NCBI RefSeq assembly: GCF_051842935.1
Contig: NZ_JBPXRR010000001.1
Span: forward strand, 1,488,001-1,552,000
Source: Pseudalkalibacillus sp051842935
GTDB lineage: Bacteria > Bacillota > Bacilli > Bacillales > Fictibacillaceae
Reading direction: 5' to 3'
DNA: 64,000 nt
Within the stretch, counting starts at the first letter, position 1; every line of letters begins with the position of its first letter. Shown piece by piece: positions 34,634 to 43,963 of this stretch. The notes beneath the pieces were generated by a model, which worked only from the letters and a program-made list of their open reading frames with translations, was not told the DNA's origin and did no database searches. The translations under genes were made by a program, and so were the position numbers.

Positions 34634-36112
34634 TTATAGGATGATCGCAATCAGTCCGCCTGAACCTTCGTTGATGATGCGTTCTAATGTCTCTTTAAGC
34701 TTATACCGCGCATTTTCCGGCATTAGCGAAATTTTCGCCTGAATACCTTCTCGTACGATGGAGTTAAGCGACCTTCCGAAGATATCGGAGTTCCAGATTG
34801 AAAGTGGATCGTCTTCGAAATCTTGCATCAAGTATCGGACCAGTTCTTCGCTCTGCTTCTCGGTACCGATGATTGGTGCGAACTCGGACTCTACATCTAC
34901 CTTGATCATATGGATGGATGGTGCGACAGCTTTCAGCCTGACACCGAATCTTGATCCTTGACGGATGATTTCAGGTTCATCAAGACTCATATCCGATAAG
35001 GCAGGTGCTGCGATTCCATATCCTGTCTGCTTAACCATGCGGAGTGCGTCTGCTATCTGATCATACTCGGACTTCGCATGTGCAAAATCTTGCATGAGCT
35101 GTAAGAGATGGTCTTTACCCCTGATTTCGACTCCGACGACATCTTTTAAGATTTGATCATATAAATCGTCTGGTGCGTAAAGGTCGATTTCCGCAATCCC
35201 TTGCCCCATTTCGATACCAGCAAGTCTCGCTTCGTCAATGAACTCATAATCGGTGAAGTTTCCGACCACACGATCGACATCACGAAGACGCTTGATATCT
35301 TTTACAGTCTCACGAACCGACTCTTCATAGCTGTTACGGAGCCAGTGTTCGTTGTTCAATACCATTACCCAGCTCGGAAGATTAACGTTGACTTCCAGTA
35401 CAGGGAATTCGTAAAGGACTTCTCTCAATACATTGTTGATGTCATGCTCTGTCATGCTTTCTACACTTAACGATAGACAAGGGATATCGTACTTCTCGCA
35501 TAGATCCCTTCGCAGCTTCTCTGTCTCTGGATGATGCGGATGTACGGAATTGATGAGCATGATGAACGGTTTTCCGACTTCCTTCAATTCATCAACGATC
35601 CGTTCTTCTGATTCTACATAATCGTAACGTGGAATCTCTCCGATTGAACCGTCCGTCGTGACAACTACCCCTAAGGTCGAATGTTCTTGTATGACTTTTC
35701 TCGTACCGATTTCTGCTGCTTCATGAAACGGAATCGGTTCTTCGTACCATGGTGTATGGATCATCCTAGGACCATTTTCGTCCTCGTAACCCTTAGCACT
35801 CGGTACCGCATAACCTACGCTGTCTACTAAGCGTATATTCACTTCTAAACCATCATCCACTTCGATCTTGACAGCATTATTCGGCACGAATTTAGGCTCA
35901 GTCGTCATGATCGTCTTACCAGCCGCACTTTGAGGCAGCTCATCTTGAGCACGCATCTTTTCAGACTCGCTCTCTATGTTCGGCAGTACGACGAGTTCCA
36001 TGAACTTTTTGATGAAAGTTGATTTACCGGTTCTTACAGCCCCCACTACACCCAAATATATATCGCCGCCAGTCCGTTCTGCGATATCTTTGAAGATATC
36101 AACTTTTTCCAT
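34634..36112 (-). CDS. spoIVA: Stage IV sporulation protein A (spore coat ATPase)
   Basis: Morphogenetic ATPase that polymerises on the forespore surface to form the coat basement layer. 492 aa from ATG 36112 after GGAGGGG, identical in length to the B. subtilis protein; upstream in-frame codons are not conserved. Walker A is GAVRTGKST with K30. The C-terminal region ending GSGGLIAIIL, which anchors it through SpoVM, is intact. Expected to be made in the mother cell under sigma-E; a matching promoter is visible. Confidence 0.98.
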   Translation of the reverse strand: MEKVDIFKDIAERTGGDIYLGVVGAVRTGKSTFIKKFMELVVLPNIESESEKMRAQDELPQSAAGKTIMTTEPKFVPNNAVKIEVDDGLEVNIRLVDSVGYAVPSAKGYEDENGPRMIHTPWYEEPIPFHEAAEIGTRKVIQEHSTLGVVVTTDGSIGEIPRYDYVESEERIVDELKEVGKPFIMLINSVHPHHPETEKLRRDLCEKYDIPCLSLSVESMTEHDINNVLREVLYEFPVLEVNVNLPSWVMVLNNEHWLRNSYEESVRETVKDIKRLRDVDRVVGNFTDYEFIDEARLAGIEMGQGIAEIDLYAPDDLYDQILKDVVGVEIRGKDHLLQLMQDFAHAKSEYDQIADALRMVKQTGYGIAAPALSDMSLDEPEIIRQGSRFGVRLKAVAPSIHMIKVDVESEFAPIIGTEKQSEELVRYLMQDFEDDPLSIWNSDIFGRSLNSIVREGIQAKISLMPENARYKLKETLERIINEGSGGLIAIIL

Positions 36113-36158
36113 TAGTTCCCCTCCCCATTCCAGAGTAGTGTTTGGGATAGACAATATA

Positions 36159-36186
36159 TGTCTATGATGTTGTCCAACGAATATGA
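36159..36186 (-). promoter_or_regulatory. Sigma-E-type promoter of spoIVA
   Basis: TCATATT (36186-36180) fits the sigma-E -35 consensus (KMATATT). After 13 nt, CATAGACA (36166-36159) resembles the -10 CATACANT. It lies about 45-75 bp before the ATG. B. subtilis spoIVA is a known sigma-E gene. Confidence 0.6.
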
Positions 36187-36273
36187 CTGTTCTGGTGATA
36201 AAACTAAAAATAATATCGTAGATTCGATCGTTCGATCACCTCATCGTCGGAGAAATAACCATCCTATTGAACG

Positions 36274-36318
36274 AAAAAAATCCCTCCCTTACTACACTTT
36301 ATTGGTAGAAGAGAGGGA
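36274..36318 (-). terminator. Terminator of yphF
   Basis: An imperfect stem pairing the TCCCTC-rich arms at 36281-36297 and 36304-36318, followed on the minus strand by TTTTTTT. Confidence 0.7.
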
Positions 36319-36365
36319 ACATACCTATTTCGGTGAGAAAAAACTTGTTTTCCGAGAACTTGTCA

Positions 36366-37088
36366 TTATTCGGATTTTTCGAATAAAAAGACAGGCTCAT
36401 CATTCTCGACCGTATAAGGGACAGAGAATGCAGGGACAAATGGAGAATCTTCCATCAGGATGTCCCTTATGTCATCACCTTTTTTATAATCATACTCTTT
36501 GTTTTGGAGTGCCTGGTATAGATCCATAGAATAATCGATATAGACGTTATTCTGTCCATCTACAATGAACGGAAGGTTATTACCTGTGAATGGACTCTTC
36601 ACGACTGGCTGCTCCTTATAACCTAATTCTTTGTGCTTTAGCGTATACCGATTGTTCGCCAAAACATCTTTATAAGGTGGGTAGTCCTTTTTCTGGATAT
36701 ATAACCGTAATTTCATTTTGAAGTCTTTAAGCTGTTCTACTGTTTCAAGATCTACTAGCTTTACGACAGGGTCTTTCTCAACGTCGACCAGAACGTATTG
36801 AAAGACACCCCCATTTTCAAACGAATTGCCTGGAGGTTCCGGCATATACCGTGGTACTAGTTTTCCGAAATCGATAGGATACTTGATGTAAATGCCAGTG
36901 CCCTGTTCCCGGTTCTCAATCGGCAGCACACCATTATCCATACGGTACTGGTTGACCGCATCTTGGACAGTATTGAGCTGTTGCTTATAAGGTACTCGAT
37001 TTTGTGCCATTCGCTCCTCTGGATAGAGACAGCCCGTCAACAGTGTAAAAGAAAGGACACCTACGACGAAATATATGAAACGCTTCAT
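36366..37088 (-). CDS. yphF: YphF family lipoprotein
   Basis: A 240-residue predicted lipoprotein. The signal sequence ends in the lipobox LLTGC with C20 as the lipidated cysteine, and the rest is an extracytoplasmic domain. Length and position between spoIVA and yphE match B. subtilis YphF (244 aa). The domain has repeated short blocks such as YRMDNGVLPIENR but no catalytic motif that I recognise. Function is unknown; the context suggests a link to the sporulation or envelope genes around it. Confidence 0.88.
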   Translation of the reverse strand: MKRFIYFVVGVLSFTLLTGCLYPEERMAQNRVPYKQQLNTVQDAVNQYRMDNGVLPIENREQGTGIYIKYPIDFGKLVPRYMPEPPGNSFENGGVFQYVLVDVEKDPVVKLVDLETVEQLKDFKMKLRLYIQKKDYPPYKDVLANNRYTLKHKELGYKEQPVVKSPFTGNNLPFIVDGQNNVYIDYSMDLYQALQNKEYDYKKGDDIRDILMEDSPFVPAFSVPYTVENDEPVFLFEKSE

Positions 37089-37134
37089 GTTATCACCTGA
37101 CTTACTAAGCTATGTAAAATCATCTTACTAGGTA

Positions 37135-37335
37135 TTACTCTGGAACGGGACCGCTGAACACGACAAATATGAGCAGGATCCCTGCAGTAATCATACATGC
37201 ATATGCAAAGATTGAGATGATCCCTTTGAGGATACCGTTCAATTTCGTCCGGCTGATGGATATCGAAATGACCGATATGAACATCAGTCCGATCGCAGCT
37301 AGAGCGATCCACATCTTGATTAACCCTTCAGACAT
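37135..37335 (-). CDS. yphE: YphE family small membrane protein (DUF2768)
   Basis: A 66-residue protein with two hydrophobic segments (about 8-28 and 38-60) joined by a short basic loop ISRTKLNG. Size and position match B. subtilis YphE (67 aa). The ribosome site is AAGGAGG. Function is unknown. It is probably co-transcribed with yphF, 46 bp downstream. Confidence 0.85.
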   Translation of the reverse strand: MSEGLIKMWIALAAIGLMFISVISISISRTKLNGILKGIISIFAYACMITAGILLIFVVFSGPVPE

Positions 37336-37426
37336 GCGCTTACCTCCTTATTTCCGGGTTTCATTATAGCACATTTTCTGAATAGAACATATGAACAAGA
37401 AAGGACAACTCAAAGAATCATCGCGA

Positions 37427-37468
37427 TAAAAAATAAAAGCTGAAGAAAAGGGGCGCCTTTTCTCCAGC
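37427..37468 (-). terminator. Terminator after spoVIF
   Basis: Stem GCTG-AGAAAAGG / CCTTTTCT-CAGC with a GCGC loop region, followed on the minus strand by TTTTATTTTTTA. It closes the der-plsY-gpsA-spoVIF stretch. Confidence 0.88.
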
Positions 37469-37575
37469 AATTGACTAAATAACATTTCCCGCTGCAGCTC
37501 AAATGTCCATTCCATGCTAGTTTATGCAAATTTATGGATACCTGTATCGCTCAATCGCCTATTTTTACCTCAATA

Positions 37576-37830
37576 TTATTTCTTATTGAACATTTTCGCG
37601 ATCGAGGCCATGTCCAGAGGGATATTATTATTTATGATCGCCTTTACGATCTGATCTTCTTTTTCTTTTGAAACCGGTACCCCCGCCATACGAGAGACCT
37701 GTGAAATCAATTGGCGAATCGTCTTCTCATCACGTAAATTGGCATTTTGTACAGAATCGGCTAGCTTGAAAATATCTTCTTTCTTTACACCTGTCTTCTT
37801 TTCAATGTCATCCATGAAATTTCTGTCCAT
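37576..37830 (-). CDS. spoVIF: Stage VI sporulation protein F (SpoVIF)
   Basis: An 84-residue protein from ATG 37830 (6 nt after AGGAGG). The blocks DDIEKKTGVKKEDIFKLADS and DEKTIRQLISQVSRMAG match the SpoVIF family (B. subtilis YjcC, 87 aa), required for late coat assembly. In B. subtilis the gene is elsewhere on the chromosome; here it follows gpsA. The 62-bp gap upstream contains a sigma-K-like promoter, which agrees with late mother-cell expression of the B. subtilis gene. Confidence 0.85.
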   Translation of the reverse strand: MDRNFMDDIEKKTGVKKEDIFKLADSVQNANLRDEKTIRQLISQVSRMAGVPVSKEKEDQIVKAIINNNIPLDMASIAKMFNKK

Positions 37831-37860
37831 CGAAGTCCTCCTCACACGTAACATTCATAA

Positions 37861-37887
37861 TATCCTATGCGATGGAGGGCACTTCGT
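37861..37887 (-). promoter_or_regulatory. Sigma-K-type promoter of spoVIF
   Basis: CATAGGATA (37869-37861) fits the sigma-K -10 CATAnnnTA. An AC dinucleotide (37887-37886) lies 16 nt upstream, as in the sigma-K -35. It would start transcription about 35 nt before the ATG. Confidence 0.5.
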
Positions 37888-37892
37888 GTGCT

Positions 37893-38951
37893 TTATTCAG
37901 GATTTTTTTCGTTTAACGTATATCGACTCGAAATCAACGAGCTCAAGTCTTCCCCTTCGTGAGTCCTGCTTCTTCTCATCAGGGAATCGACTGCTTCCTT
38001 CGGATGCTTGTCATGGAAAAGCACTTCATACAATTCATTCGTAATAGGCATTTCAACGCCTTCTTTCTTGGCGAGCTGATAGGCCGCTTTCGTTGTTCGT
38101 ACCCCTTCGACGACCATGCCCATGTTTTCCAGGACCTCATCGAGAGAGTTGCCCTTCCCGAGCAGATTACCTGCTCTCCAGTTCCGGCTATGTACACTCG
38201 TACAAGTAACGACGAGATCTCCGATTCCGGATAATCCTGCAAAAGTGAGAGGTTGTGCACCCATTGTCGTTCCTAACCGTGCGATTTCAGCTAGACCACG
38301 TGTCAACAGGGCCGCTTTCGCATTGTCCCCGTAACCTAAGCCATCGGACAGCCCGGCACCTAAAGCGATGATGTTCTTCAACGAACCTCCAAGTTCGACA
38401 CCCACAATATCCGGATTCGTATACACTCTGAAGTTCGGGTTGATGAACAGATCCTGGACCTGTTCTGCTTTTTCGTGGTTTTTGGAAGAGACCGTCACAG
38501 TAGTCGGTTGGCGAAGACTAACCTCTTCGGCATGACTCGGTCCGGAAAGCACGACAACGGCTTCACGCAGCTCTGCAGGAATCTCATCTTCTATCACTTC
38601 TGACACTCTATAGAGCGTATCAGGTTCAATTCCTTTACTTGCATGGATCAAAGTCACCTTGTCCTCCAGATCCTCTTTCATCTGGTTCAGTATTTCTCTT
38701 AAAGCGCTAGTCGGAGTAACGAGCAGAATCGTATCCGTGTTGGAGACAGCTTCTTTCAAGTCGTTTGTCGCAATGATGTTTTCAGGTAGTTCTACATCCG
38801 GTAGATACTTTTGGTTTGTATGGCGTTCATTGATCTCATCCACCTGCTCGCTTCTACGAGCCCATAACCGTACATCATGTTGGTTATCCGCCAGCACAAG
38901 TGCCAAAGCGGTTCCCCAACTACCTGCACCAATAACAGCAATCTTCTTCAT
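37893..38951 (-). CDS. gpsA: NAD(P)H-dependent glycerol-3-phosphate dehydrogenase GpsA
   Basis: Reduces dihydroxyacetone phosphate to sn-glycerol-3-phosphate for phospholipid synthesis. 352 aa (345 in B. subtilis). The Rossmann loop is GAGSWGTALA at 8-17, the catalytic-region motif LGGSLKNIIALGAG is present, and TFAGLSGIGDLVVTC follows. Its start overlaps the plsY stop (TAATG), coupling production of G3P with its first acylation. Confidence 0.97.
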   Translation of the reverse strand: MKKIAVIGAGSWGTALALVLADNQHDVRLWARRSEQVDEINERHTNQKYLPDVELPENIIATNDLKEAVSNTDTILLVTPTSALREILNQMKEDLEDKVTLIHASKGIEPDTLYRVSEVIEDEIPAELREAVVVLSGPSHAEEVSLRQPTTVTVSSKNHEKAEQVQDLFINPNFRVYTNPDIVGVELGGSLKNIIALGAGLSDGLGYGDNAKAALLTRGLAEIARLGTTMGAQPLTFAGLSGIGDLVVTCTSVHSRNWRAGNLLGKGNSLDEVLENMGMVVEGVRTTKAAYQLAKKEGVEMPITNELYEVLFHDKHPKEAVDSLMRRSRTHEGEDLSSLISSRYTLNEKNPE

Positions 38952-39565
38952 TAACTTGTCACTTCCTTCTTCTGACCTAACTTGCTTTCAGTACCTTTCA
39001 TCAACCGCTGGATATTCGTACGATGACGCCACAAGGATAAAAGGCCGATAACGGTAGCGAGAATGATATAAGCTGTCCCATATTCGCCCATAAAGGCTGC
39101 CAAAATCGGTGTAAGAATGATAAAGAACAGCGATCCCAATGATACATATCTAGTCAAAGCAATCGTCAAAATGGCGACCCCACCTGCGATGAGGGCAGGA
39201 ATGAATACAAGGATGGCAAATACGCCAATGGTAGTCGCTACACCTTTGCCGCCTCGGAACCCGTAATAAATCGGCCAGTTATGTCCGACAATCGCAAACA
39301 GACCTGCTAGGAAAGCGACCCAGCCTTCTACACCTAATAGATAGCTGAGTAATACGGCAACAATCCCTTTGGAAGCATCCAACAGCAATACTGCGATTGC
39401 AGGACCCCATCCTAGGACACGAAGGGTGTTGGTAGCGCCTGCATTCCCGCTCCCTTGCGTACGGATATCCACCTTCTTGATTTTCTTAGCGATCAGATAA
39501 CTGAAACTGATCGAACCGATAAAATAACCGATGAGTATCGCAAGAATGATATTGATGATGTCCAT
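38951..39565 (-). CDS. plsY: Acyl-phosphate:glycerol-3-phosphate acyltransferase PlsY
   Basis: Integral membrane enzyme that transfers acyl groups from acyl-phosphate to G3P, making lysophosphatidate. 204 aa with about five membrane segments. The three conserved loop motifs are visible: GSISFSY, the SGNAGATNTLR block, and GHNWPIYYGFRGGKGVATT. In B. subtilis plsY (yneS) is elsewhere; placement between der and gpsA is a variant order. Confidence 0.95.
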   Translation of the reverse strand: MDIINIILAILIGYFIGSISFSYLIAKKIKKVDIRTQGSGNAGATNTLRVLGWGPAIAVLLLDASKGIVAVLLSYLLGVEGWVAFLAGLFAIVGHNWPIYYGFRGGKGVATTIGVFAILVFIPALIAGGVAILTIALTRYVSLGSLFFIILTPILAAFMGEYGTAYIILATVIGLLSLWRHRTNIQRLMKGTESKLGQKKEVTS

Positions 39566-39574
39566 GAGTGCCTC

Positions 39575-40888
39575 CTATTCATTTTTTCTACGAGCAATAA
39601 TGCGAACCGGAGTACCTTTGAATCCGAAAGCTTCGCGAATCCGATTTTCGATGAACCGCTTGTACGAAAAGTGGAGCAGTTCAGGGTCGTTCACGAACAA
39701 CACAAATGTCGGCGGCTTGATTGCCACCTGGGTAACATAATTGATTTTAAGCCTTCTACCTTTATCAGTCGGTGTCGGATTCATCATGACAGCATCCATG
39801 ATGACATCGTTCAATACATTCGTTTTCACACGCATTGTATGGTTTTCAGCTACCTGCTCAATGACTGGCAGTAGAGTGTGTAGACGCTGTTTCGTTAACG
39901 CCGAAACGAAAACGATCGGAGCATAGTCCAGGAATAAGAAATGATCGCGGATCTTCTGTTCGAAGTCACGTAGCGTCTTATCATCTTTCTCGATCGCGTC
40001 CCATTTGTTTACGACGATGATGACCGCTCGACCCGCTTCATGAGCGTATCCTGCGATTTTCTTATCTTGTTCGATAATGCCTTCTTCTGCATTCAAGACG
40101 ACAAGAACGACATCAGAGCGATCGATCGCTTTCAAAGCCCTTAATACACTATATTTTTCGGTGGTTTCATATACTTTTCCTTTTTTTCGCATACCTGCCG
40201 TATCAATGATGACATATTCTTGACCATCTTTCGTGAATTTGGCATCGATTGCGTCACGTGTCGTACCGGCTATGTCACTTACGATCACACGCTCTTTACC
40301 GACGATCGCATTCACGAGGGAGGACTTTCCGACGTTCGGACGTCCAATCAATGAAAATTTGATTGTAGAATCGTCATAATCCTCTACGTCTTCCTCAGGA
40401 AAGTGCTTGACGACTTCATCGAGAAGATCTCCGAGTCCAAGACCATGCGCCCCAGAAATGGCGACTGGTTCTCCGAATCCTAACGAGTAGAATTCATATA
40501 CCTCACTCATGCGCTCTGGGTTATCGATTTTATTGACTGCAAGTACGATCGGCTTTTTCGAACGGAAGAGGATTTGAGCTACCTCTTCATCTGCAGAAGT
40601 AATTCCATCACGTCCATTAACCATGAAGATGATGACATCCGCTTCGTCAATAGCAATTTCGGCTTGTTGTCTCATCTGTTTCAAAAGTGGTTCGTCACCG
40701 AGGTCGATCCCACCTGTGTCGATTACATTAAATTCTGTATTCAGCCATTCTGCTGAACTATAAATACGGTCCCGAGTTACGCCTGGCTTGTCTTCCACAA
40801 TCGCTAGACGGTCCCCGATGATACGATTGAATATTGTCGATTTTCCAACATTAGGACGTCCGACAACAGCTACAACCGGTTTACGCAT
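39575..40888 (-). CDS. der: Ribosome-associated GTPase Der (EngA)
   Basis: Double-GTPase required for 50S subunit assembly. 437 aa (436 in B. subtilis). Two tandem G domains each show GRPNVGKS (10-17 and about 183-190), DTGG/DTAG and NKxD (NKID, NKWD), followed by a KH-like C-terminal domain. It starts upstream of plsY with only a 9-bp gap. Confidence 0.97.
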   Translation of the reverse strand: MRKPVVAVVGRPNVGKSTIFNRIIGDRLAIVEDKPGVTRDRIYSSAEWLNTEFNVIDTGGIDLGDEPLLKQMRQQAEIAIDEADVIIFMVNGRDGITSADEEVAQILFRSKKPIVLAVNKIDNPERMSEVYEFYSLGFGEPVAISGAHGLGLGDLLDEVVKHFPEEDVEDYDDSTIKFSLIGRPNVGKSSLVNAIVGKERVIVSDIAGTTRDAIDAKFTKDGQEYVIIDTAGMRKKGKVYETTEKYSVLRALKAIDRSDVVLVVLNAEEGIIEQDKKIAGYAHEAGRAVIIVVNKWDAIEKDDKTLRDFEQKIRDHFLFLDYAPIVFVSALTKQRLHTLLPVIEQVAENHTMRVKTNVLNDVIMDAVMMNPTPTDKGRRLKINYVTQVAIKPPTFVLFVNDPELLHFSYKRFIENRIREAFGFKGTPVRIIARRKNE

Positions 40889-41035
40889 AACATCACTTCC
40901 TTCTCTTCAATGCTTCCAATCCTTATGATTGGTGCATTTCCAATCCATCTTCCGTATGTAAAATCAATTTACAATTAGAACTCATTTATTTTAGCAAAAA
41001 ACAAGGTTCCCTACAACATCGGAAACAACGGCCGA

Positions 41036-41644
41036 TTAATGAACCCCTTCCTTCACATGTTTGACGGGTCGATCCACCTTCACCTTCAGCTTGCTGATGA
41101 AGGATTCATACATCGTCCAAAGAAAGACGATTCCGCACGCCACTACTAGGACATTTAAAAAGATGAAGGATCCAGAAACATACATCGGATGCATGTCCAA
41201 CATGAAAATGGTGTATCCCACTTCCCCATGGATCAATGCGGAAATCACTACAGAAAGTCTAGTCCTGACCGTTTTCAGCATTAAAATCGAGAGTAATGCC
41301 ACCGGAAGCGCCATAAAGAAATGAAAACTGAACATGACCCAAATTGGATCATTCATGACGATGACATACAAACCGAGATATACAAGGGATAACAGGATAC
41401 TCACAAACATGCTGTACATCGTATCTCTGGCAGTCTGCATACCAATGTAAGCATAACTGATTAATGCGAGCATTAAAAGGGTTCCATTCATGGAAAAACG
41501 ATCGATATGAAAAGTGAAGGTCGATGTGTAAATGAGTAGGAGAAAGAAGATGGAGAGATACACTCTTTCCTTCGTTTTCTTCATAAGAAATGTCGTAATT
41601 GTCCAAGCAATCCAAGCTAACCAGTAAAATGCAGCACCTTCCAT
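41036..41644 (-). CDS. yphA: YphA family membrane protein
   Basis: A 202-residue protein with six or seven hydrophobic segments and a short basic C-terminal tail (KLKVKVDRPVKH). Length and position between der and ypfD match B. subtilis YphA (199 aa). The start ATG 41644 follows AAGGTGG; ten more codons could be read upstream without support. Function is unknown. Confidence 0.85.
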   Translation of the reverse strand: MEGAAFYWLAWIAWTITTFLMKKTKERVYLSIFFLLLIYTSTFTFHIDRFSMNGTLLMLALISYAYIGMQTARDTMYSMFVSILLSLVYLGLYVIVMNDPIWVMFSFHFFMALPVALLSILMLKTVRTRLSVVISALIHGEVGYTIFMLDMHPMYVSGSFIFLNVLVVACGIVFLWTMYESFISKLKVKVDRPVKHVKEGVH

Positions 41645-41798
41645 ATTTTCAACTCCACCTTCTTGTTTTGGCATTAATCCACATCCTTAATAAGTATGGA
41701 AATGGAAGGCGAATTCTAAACTGTAGAATCTTTATTAGGGTGTAAAAATGTATAGGAATCCTTCGATTTCTAAAACTAATTGAAAAGGAGTGATGAAA

Positions 41799-41933
41799 TT
41801 GGGAAAAGACAGACAAGAAAAGAAGTTGAAGCAATCAGGACGTGTAGAATCTGATCGTGACCGAGGTTTGCGTTTTAAAGGGGCGACTCGCATGGATACC
41901 CCAGAAGAGGCGAGACGGGATAATCAACATTAA
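41799..41933 (+). CDS. ypzI: YpzI family small protein
   Basis: A 44-residue, highly charged, presumably disordered protein (MGKDRQEKKLKQSGRVESDR...EEARRDNQH). The start is a TTG, 8 nt after AAGGAG. An ATG two codons earlier lies only 2 nt from the ribosome site. B. subtilis YpzI has the same length and the same opening MGKDRQ. It is on the plus strand, divergent from yphA and convergent with ypfD. Function is unknown; many such small basic proteins in Bacillus are sporulation products, but nothing here proves that. Confidence 0.8.
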   Translation: MGKDRQEKKLKQSGRVESDRDRGLRFKGATRMDTPEEARRDNQH

Positions 41934-41995
41934 ATCGAGGTGCAGGTGAATCTAATCGATGATGACTATGGTCATCAGGTTGACCTTTCGAAAAT

Positions 41996-42026
41996 TAAAA
42001 AAGGCGAGCGCAAATGCGCTCGCCTT
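41996..42026 (-). terminator. Terminator of ypfD
   Basis: Stem AAGGCGAGCG / CGCTCGCCTT with a 6-nt loop and TTTTTT on the minus strand, 12 bp after the ypfD stop. Confidence 0.92.
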
Positions 42027-42037
42027 CATTCGTTCAT

Positions 42038-43189
42038 TTACTTATACTTCTTTAGTTGATCGCCGATCATGTCTCCAAGTGAGAAACCGGAATTTCCATC
42101 TGTCTCTTTGCTGTATTCAGGATCGATTTTCGATGGACGGTTTTCTTCTTCAAGTGTAGCGCGGATGCTCAAGGAAATACGTTTTTCATCCGTATTGATG
42201 TCCAGCACTTTCACTTTCACGACTTCGCCTTCGGACAGCACTTCGCTTGGTGTGCCGATGTGACGGTTGGCGATTTCTGAAATATGCACTAGGCCTTCGA
42301 CACCAGGTGCCACTTCAACGAATGCACCGAAGGAAACTAAACGTTTCACTGTACCCTCAGCGACTTTACCTTTTTCAAGTACATCAGAGACGTTATCCCA
42401 TGGTCCAGGCAACGTTTCTTTGATGGATAATGAAATACGCTCATTATCGCGGTCAACAGAAAGTACTTTCACTTTCACAGAATCCCCTTCGCTTACCACT
42501 TCAGATGGTGTTTCCACACGGTGGTGTGCGAGCTGGGAAATGTGTACAAGACCATCGATGCCGCCGATATCAACGAACGCACCGAAGTCTGTTAGACGCT
42601 GAACCGTACCTTCAAGTACTTGACCAGCTTCTAGTGATTGAAGCACTTCTTGCTTTTTCGATTCTTCTTGCGCTTCAAGGACTGCACGGTGAGACAAGAT
42701 CAGCTTGTTGTTTTCCTCATCTAGCTCTACGATCTTGACTTCAAGTGATTTTCCTTTATAAGAAGAGAAGTCTTCGACGAAGTGTCTTTCCACAAGGGAA
42801 GCAGGGATGAACCCGCGCACGCCAAGATCGACCACTAGACCGCCCTTGACTACGTCAGCGATATCGACTTCTAAAGTTTCATTGTTTTCATGAGCTTCTT
42901 TTAACTCAGACCAAGCTTTTTCAGCAGAAATCGCACGCTTGGAGAGTACCAGTTCTTCTTCAGTTAGTTTAATCACTTTAAGTGTTAATGTATCTCCCTC
43001 AGATAAAACATCACTAACTTTTTCAACATGCAAGCTAGAGAGCTCACTGATCGGCAGGATTCCATCCATTTTATATCCTGCATCGATTAATGCATGCTTT
43101 TCCTCGACCTTTGTAACAGTACCGTCTACGACGTCCCCCGTTTCCAAAGGCTTCATTTCTGAAAGTTCTTGATTCATTTCATCAGTCAT
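42038..43189 (-). CDS. ypfD: S1-domain RNA-binding protein YpfD (ribosomal protein S1 homologue)
   Basis: A 383-residue protein made of four S1 domains (about residues 15-85, 100-168, 187-255 and 272-340). The last two are close copies (GAFVDIGGIDGLVHISQL and GAFVEVAPGVEGLVHISEI). The C-terminal tail is acidic, ending GDMIGDQLKKYK. It is shorter than the six-domain S1 of Gram-negatives and may not be a true ribosomal protein, as described for B. subtilis YpfD. It is encoded after plsC/cmk, a common rpsA context. Confidence 0.94.
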   Translation of the reverse strand: MTDEMNQELSEMKPLETGDVVDGTVTKVEEKHALIDAGYKMDGILPISELSSLHVEKVSDVLSEGDTLTLKVIKLTEEELVLSKRAISAEKAWSELKEAHENNETLEVDIADVVKGGLVVDLGVRGFIPASLVERHFVEDFSSYKGKSLEVKIVELDEENNKLILSHRAVLEAQEESKKQEVLQSLEAGQVLEGTVQRLTDFGAFVDIGGIDGLVHISQLAHHRVETPSEVVSEGDSVKVKVLSVDRDNERISLSIKETLPGPWDNVSDVLEKGKVAEGTVKRLVSFGAFVEVAPGVEGLVHISEIANRHIGTPSEVLSEGEVVKVKVLDINTDEKRISLSIRATLEEENRPSKIDPEYSKETDGNSGFSLGDMIGDQLKKYK

Positions 43190-43372
43190 TGGCTTTACCT
43201 CCTTAAGTGTCTAAACGAAGAGAAACTATATAAGACCCTTCACATAAAATTCAGTGAAAGAGTATGTATAAGTGAGTGTCCAAAAAAATGTTTTGAACAT
43301 TCTCAATCTCCATTCTCTTTCCTCTAACTTCTTACAAATAGCGAGATTTGTCAAGTAACTATGCTTCTATCT

Positions 43373-43960
43373 TCAGGACTTATTTGCCTCATACAATTTG
43401 CGTATTTCTGCCATGATTTTCTCGGTTGCGTCCTTTGCAGAAGCCTTATTTTCTTTCAATTCACTGAAGTCGATTTCAGGTCCGTAAACGATCTTCACAG
43501 TGCGGAATAGTTTGAAAGGACCGATGATTGCACAAGGGATTACTTTGGCATCCGTCTTCATCGCAAAGAACCCTGCCCCTGCAAGACCTGAACCGATTTC
43601 GCCAGTCTTGCTTCTCGTTCCTTCAGGGAAAAGTCCGACCGCTTTCCCATTTCTCAGAAGTTCTAAGCCTTTACGTAGGGCTTGTTTATCACTCATACCG
43701 CGACGGACAGGGAAAGCATGAATCTTAGGTAGGATATTTTTCAAAATCGGGACTTCAAAAAGTTCGGCTTTCGCCATGAAATGGACCGTACGTCCTGAAG
43801 ACGAGCCGACTAATGGCGGATCCAGATAACTGATATGATTGGAACAGATCAATACGCCATCCTCTTTCGGCACATTTTCAAGTCCTTCCACTTGAATTCG
43901 GTACCCTCCGTAAAAGATTCCATTGAATAATGAACGACCTAAATTATAAAGCGCCACCAA
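43373..43960 (-). CDS. plsC: 1-acyl-sn-glycerol-3-phosphate acyltransferase (PlsC family)
   Basis: Acylates lysophosphatidate to phosphatidate. 195 aa, an LPLAT-family protein with the HX4D motif NHISYLD (H at about 42), substrate motif FPEGTRSKTG, and an N-terminal amphipathic/hydrophobic region. The start is uncertain: TTG 43960 or GTG 43957, both just after the cmk stop, so it is coupled to cmk. In B. subtilis the main plsC is elsewhere. This enzyme, with gpsA and plsY, could complete phosphatidate synthesis within the window. Confidence 0.88.
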   Translation of the reverse strand: MVALYNLGRSLFNGIFYGGYRIQVEGLENVPKEDGVLICSNHISYLDPPLVGSSSGRTVHFMAKAELFEVPILKNILPKIHAFPVRRGMSDKQALRKGLELLRNGKAVGLFPEGTRSKTGEIGSGLAGAGFFAMKTDAKVIPCAIIGPFKLFRTVKIVYGPEIDFSELKENKASAKDATEKIMAEIRKLYEANKS

Positions 43961-43963
43961 CCA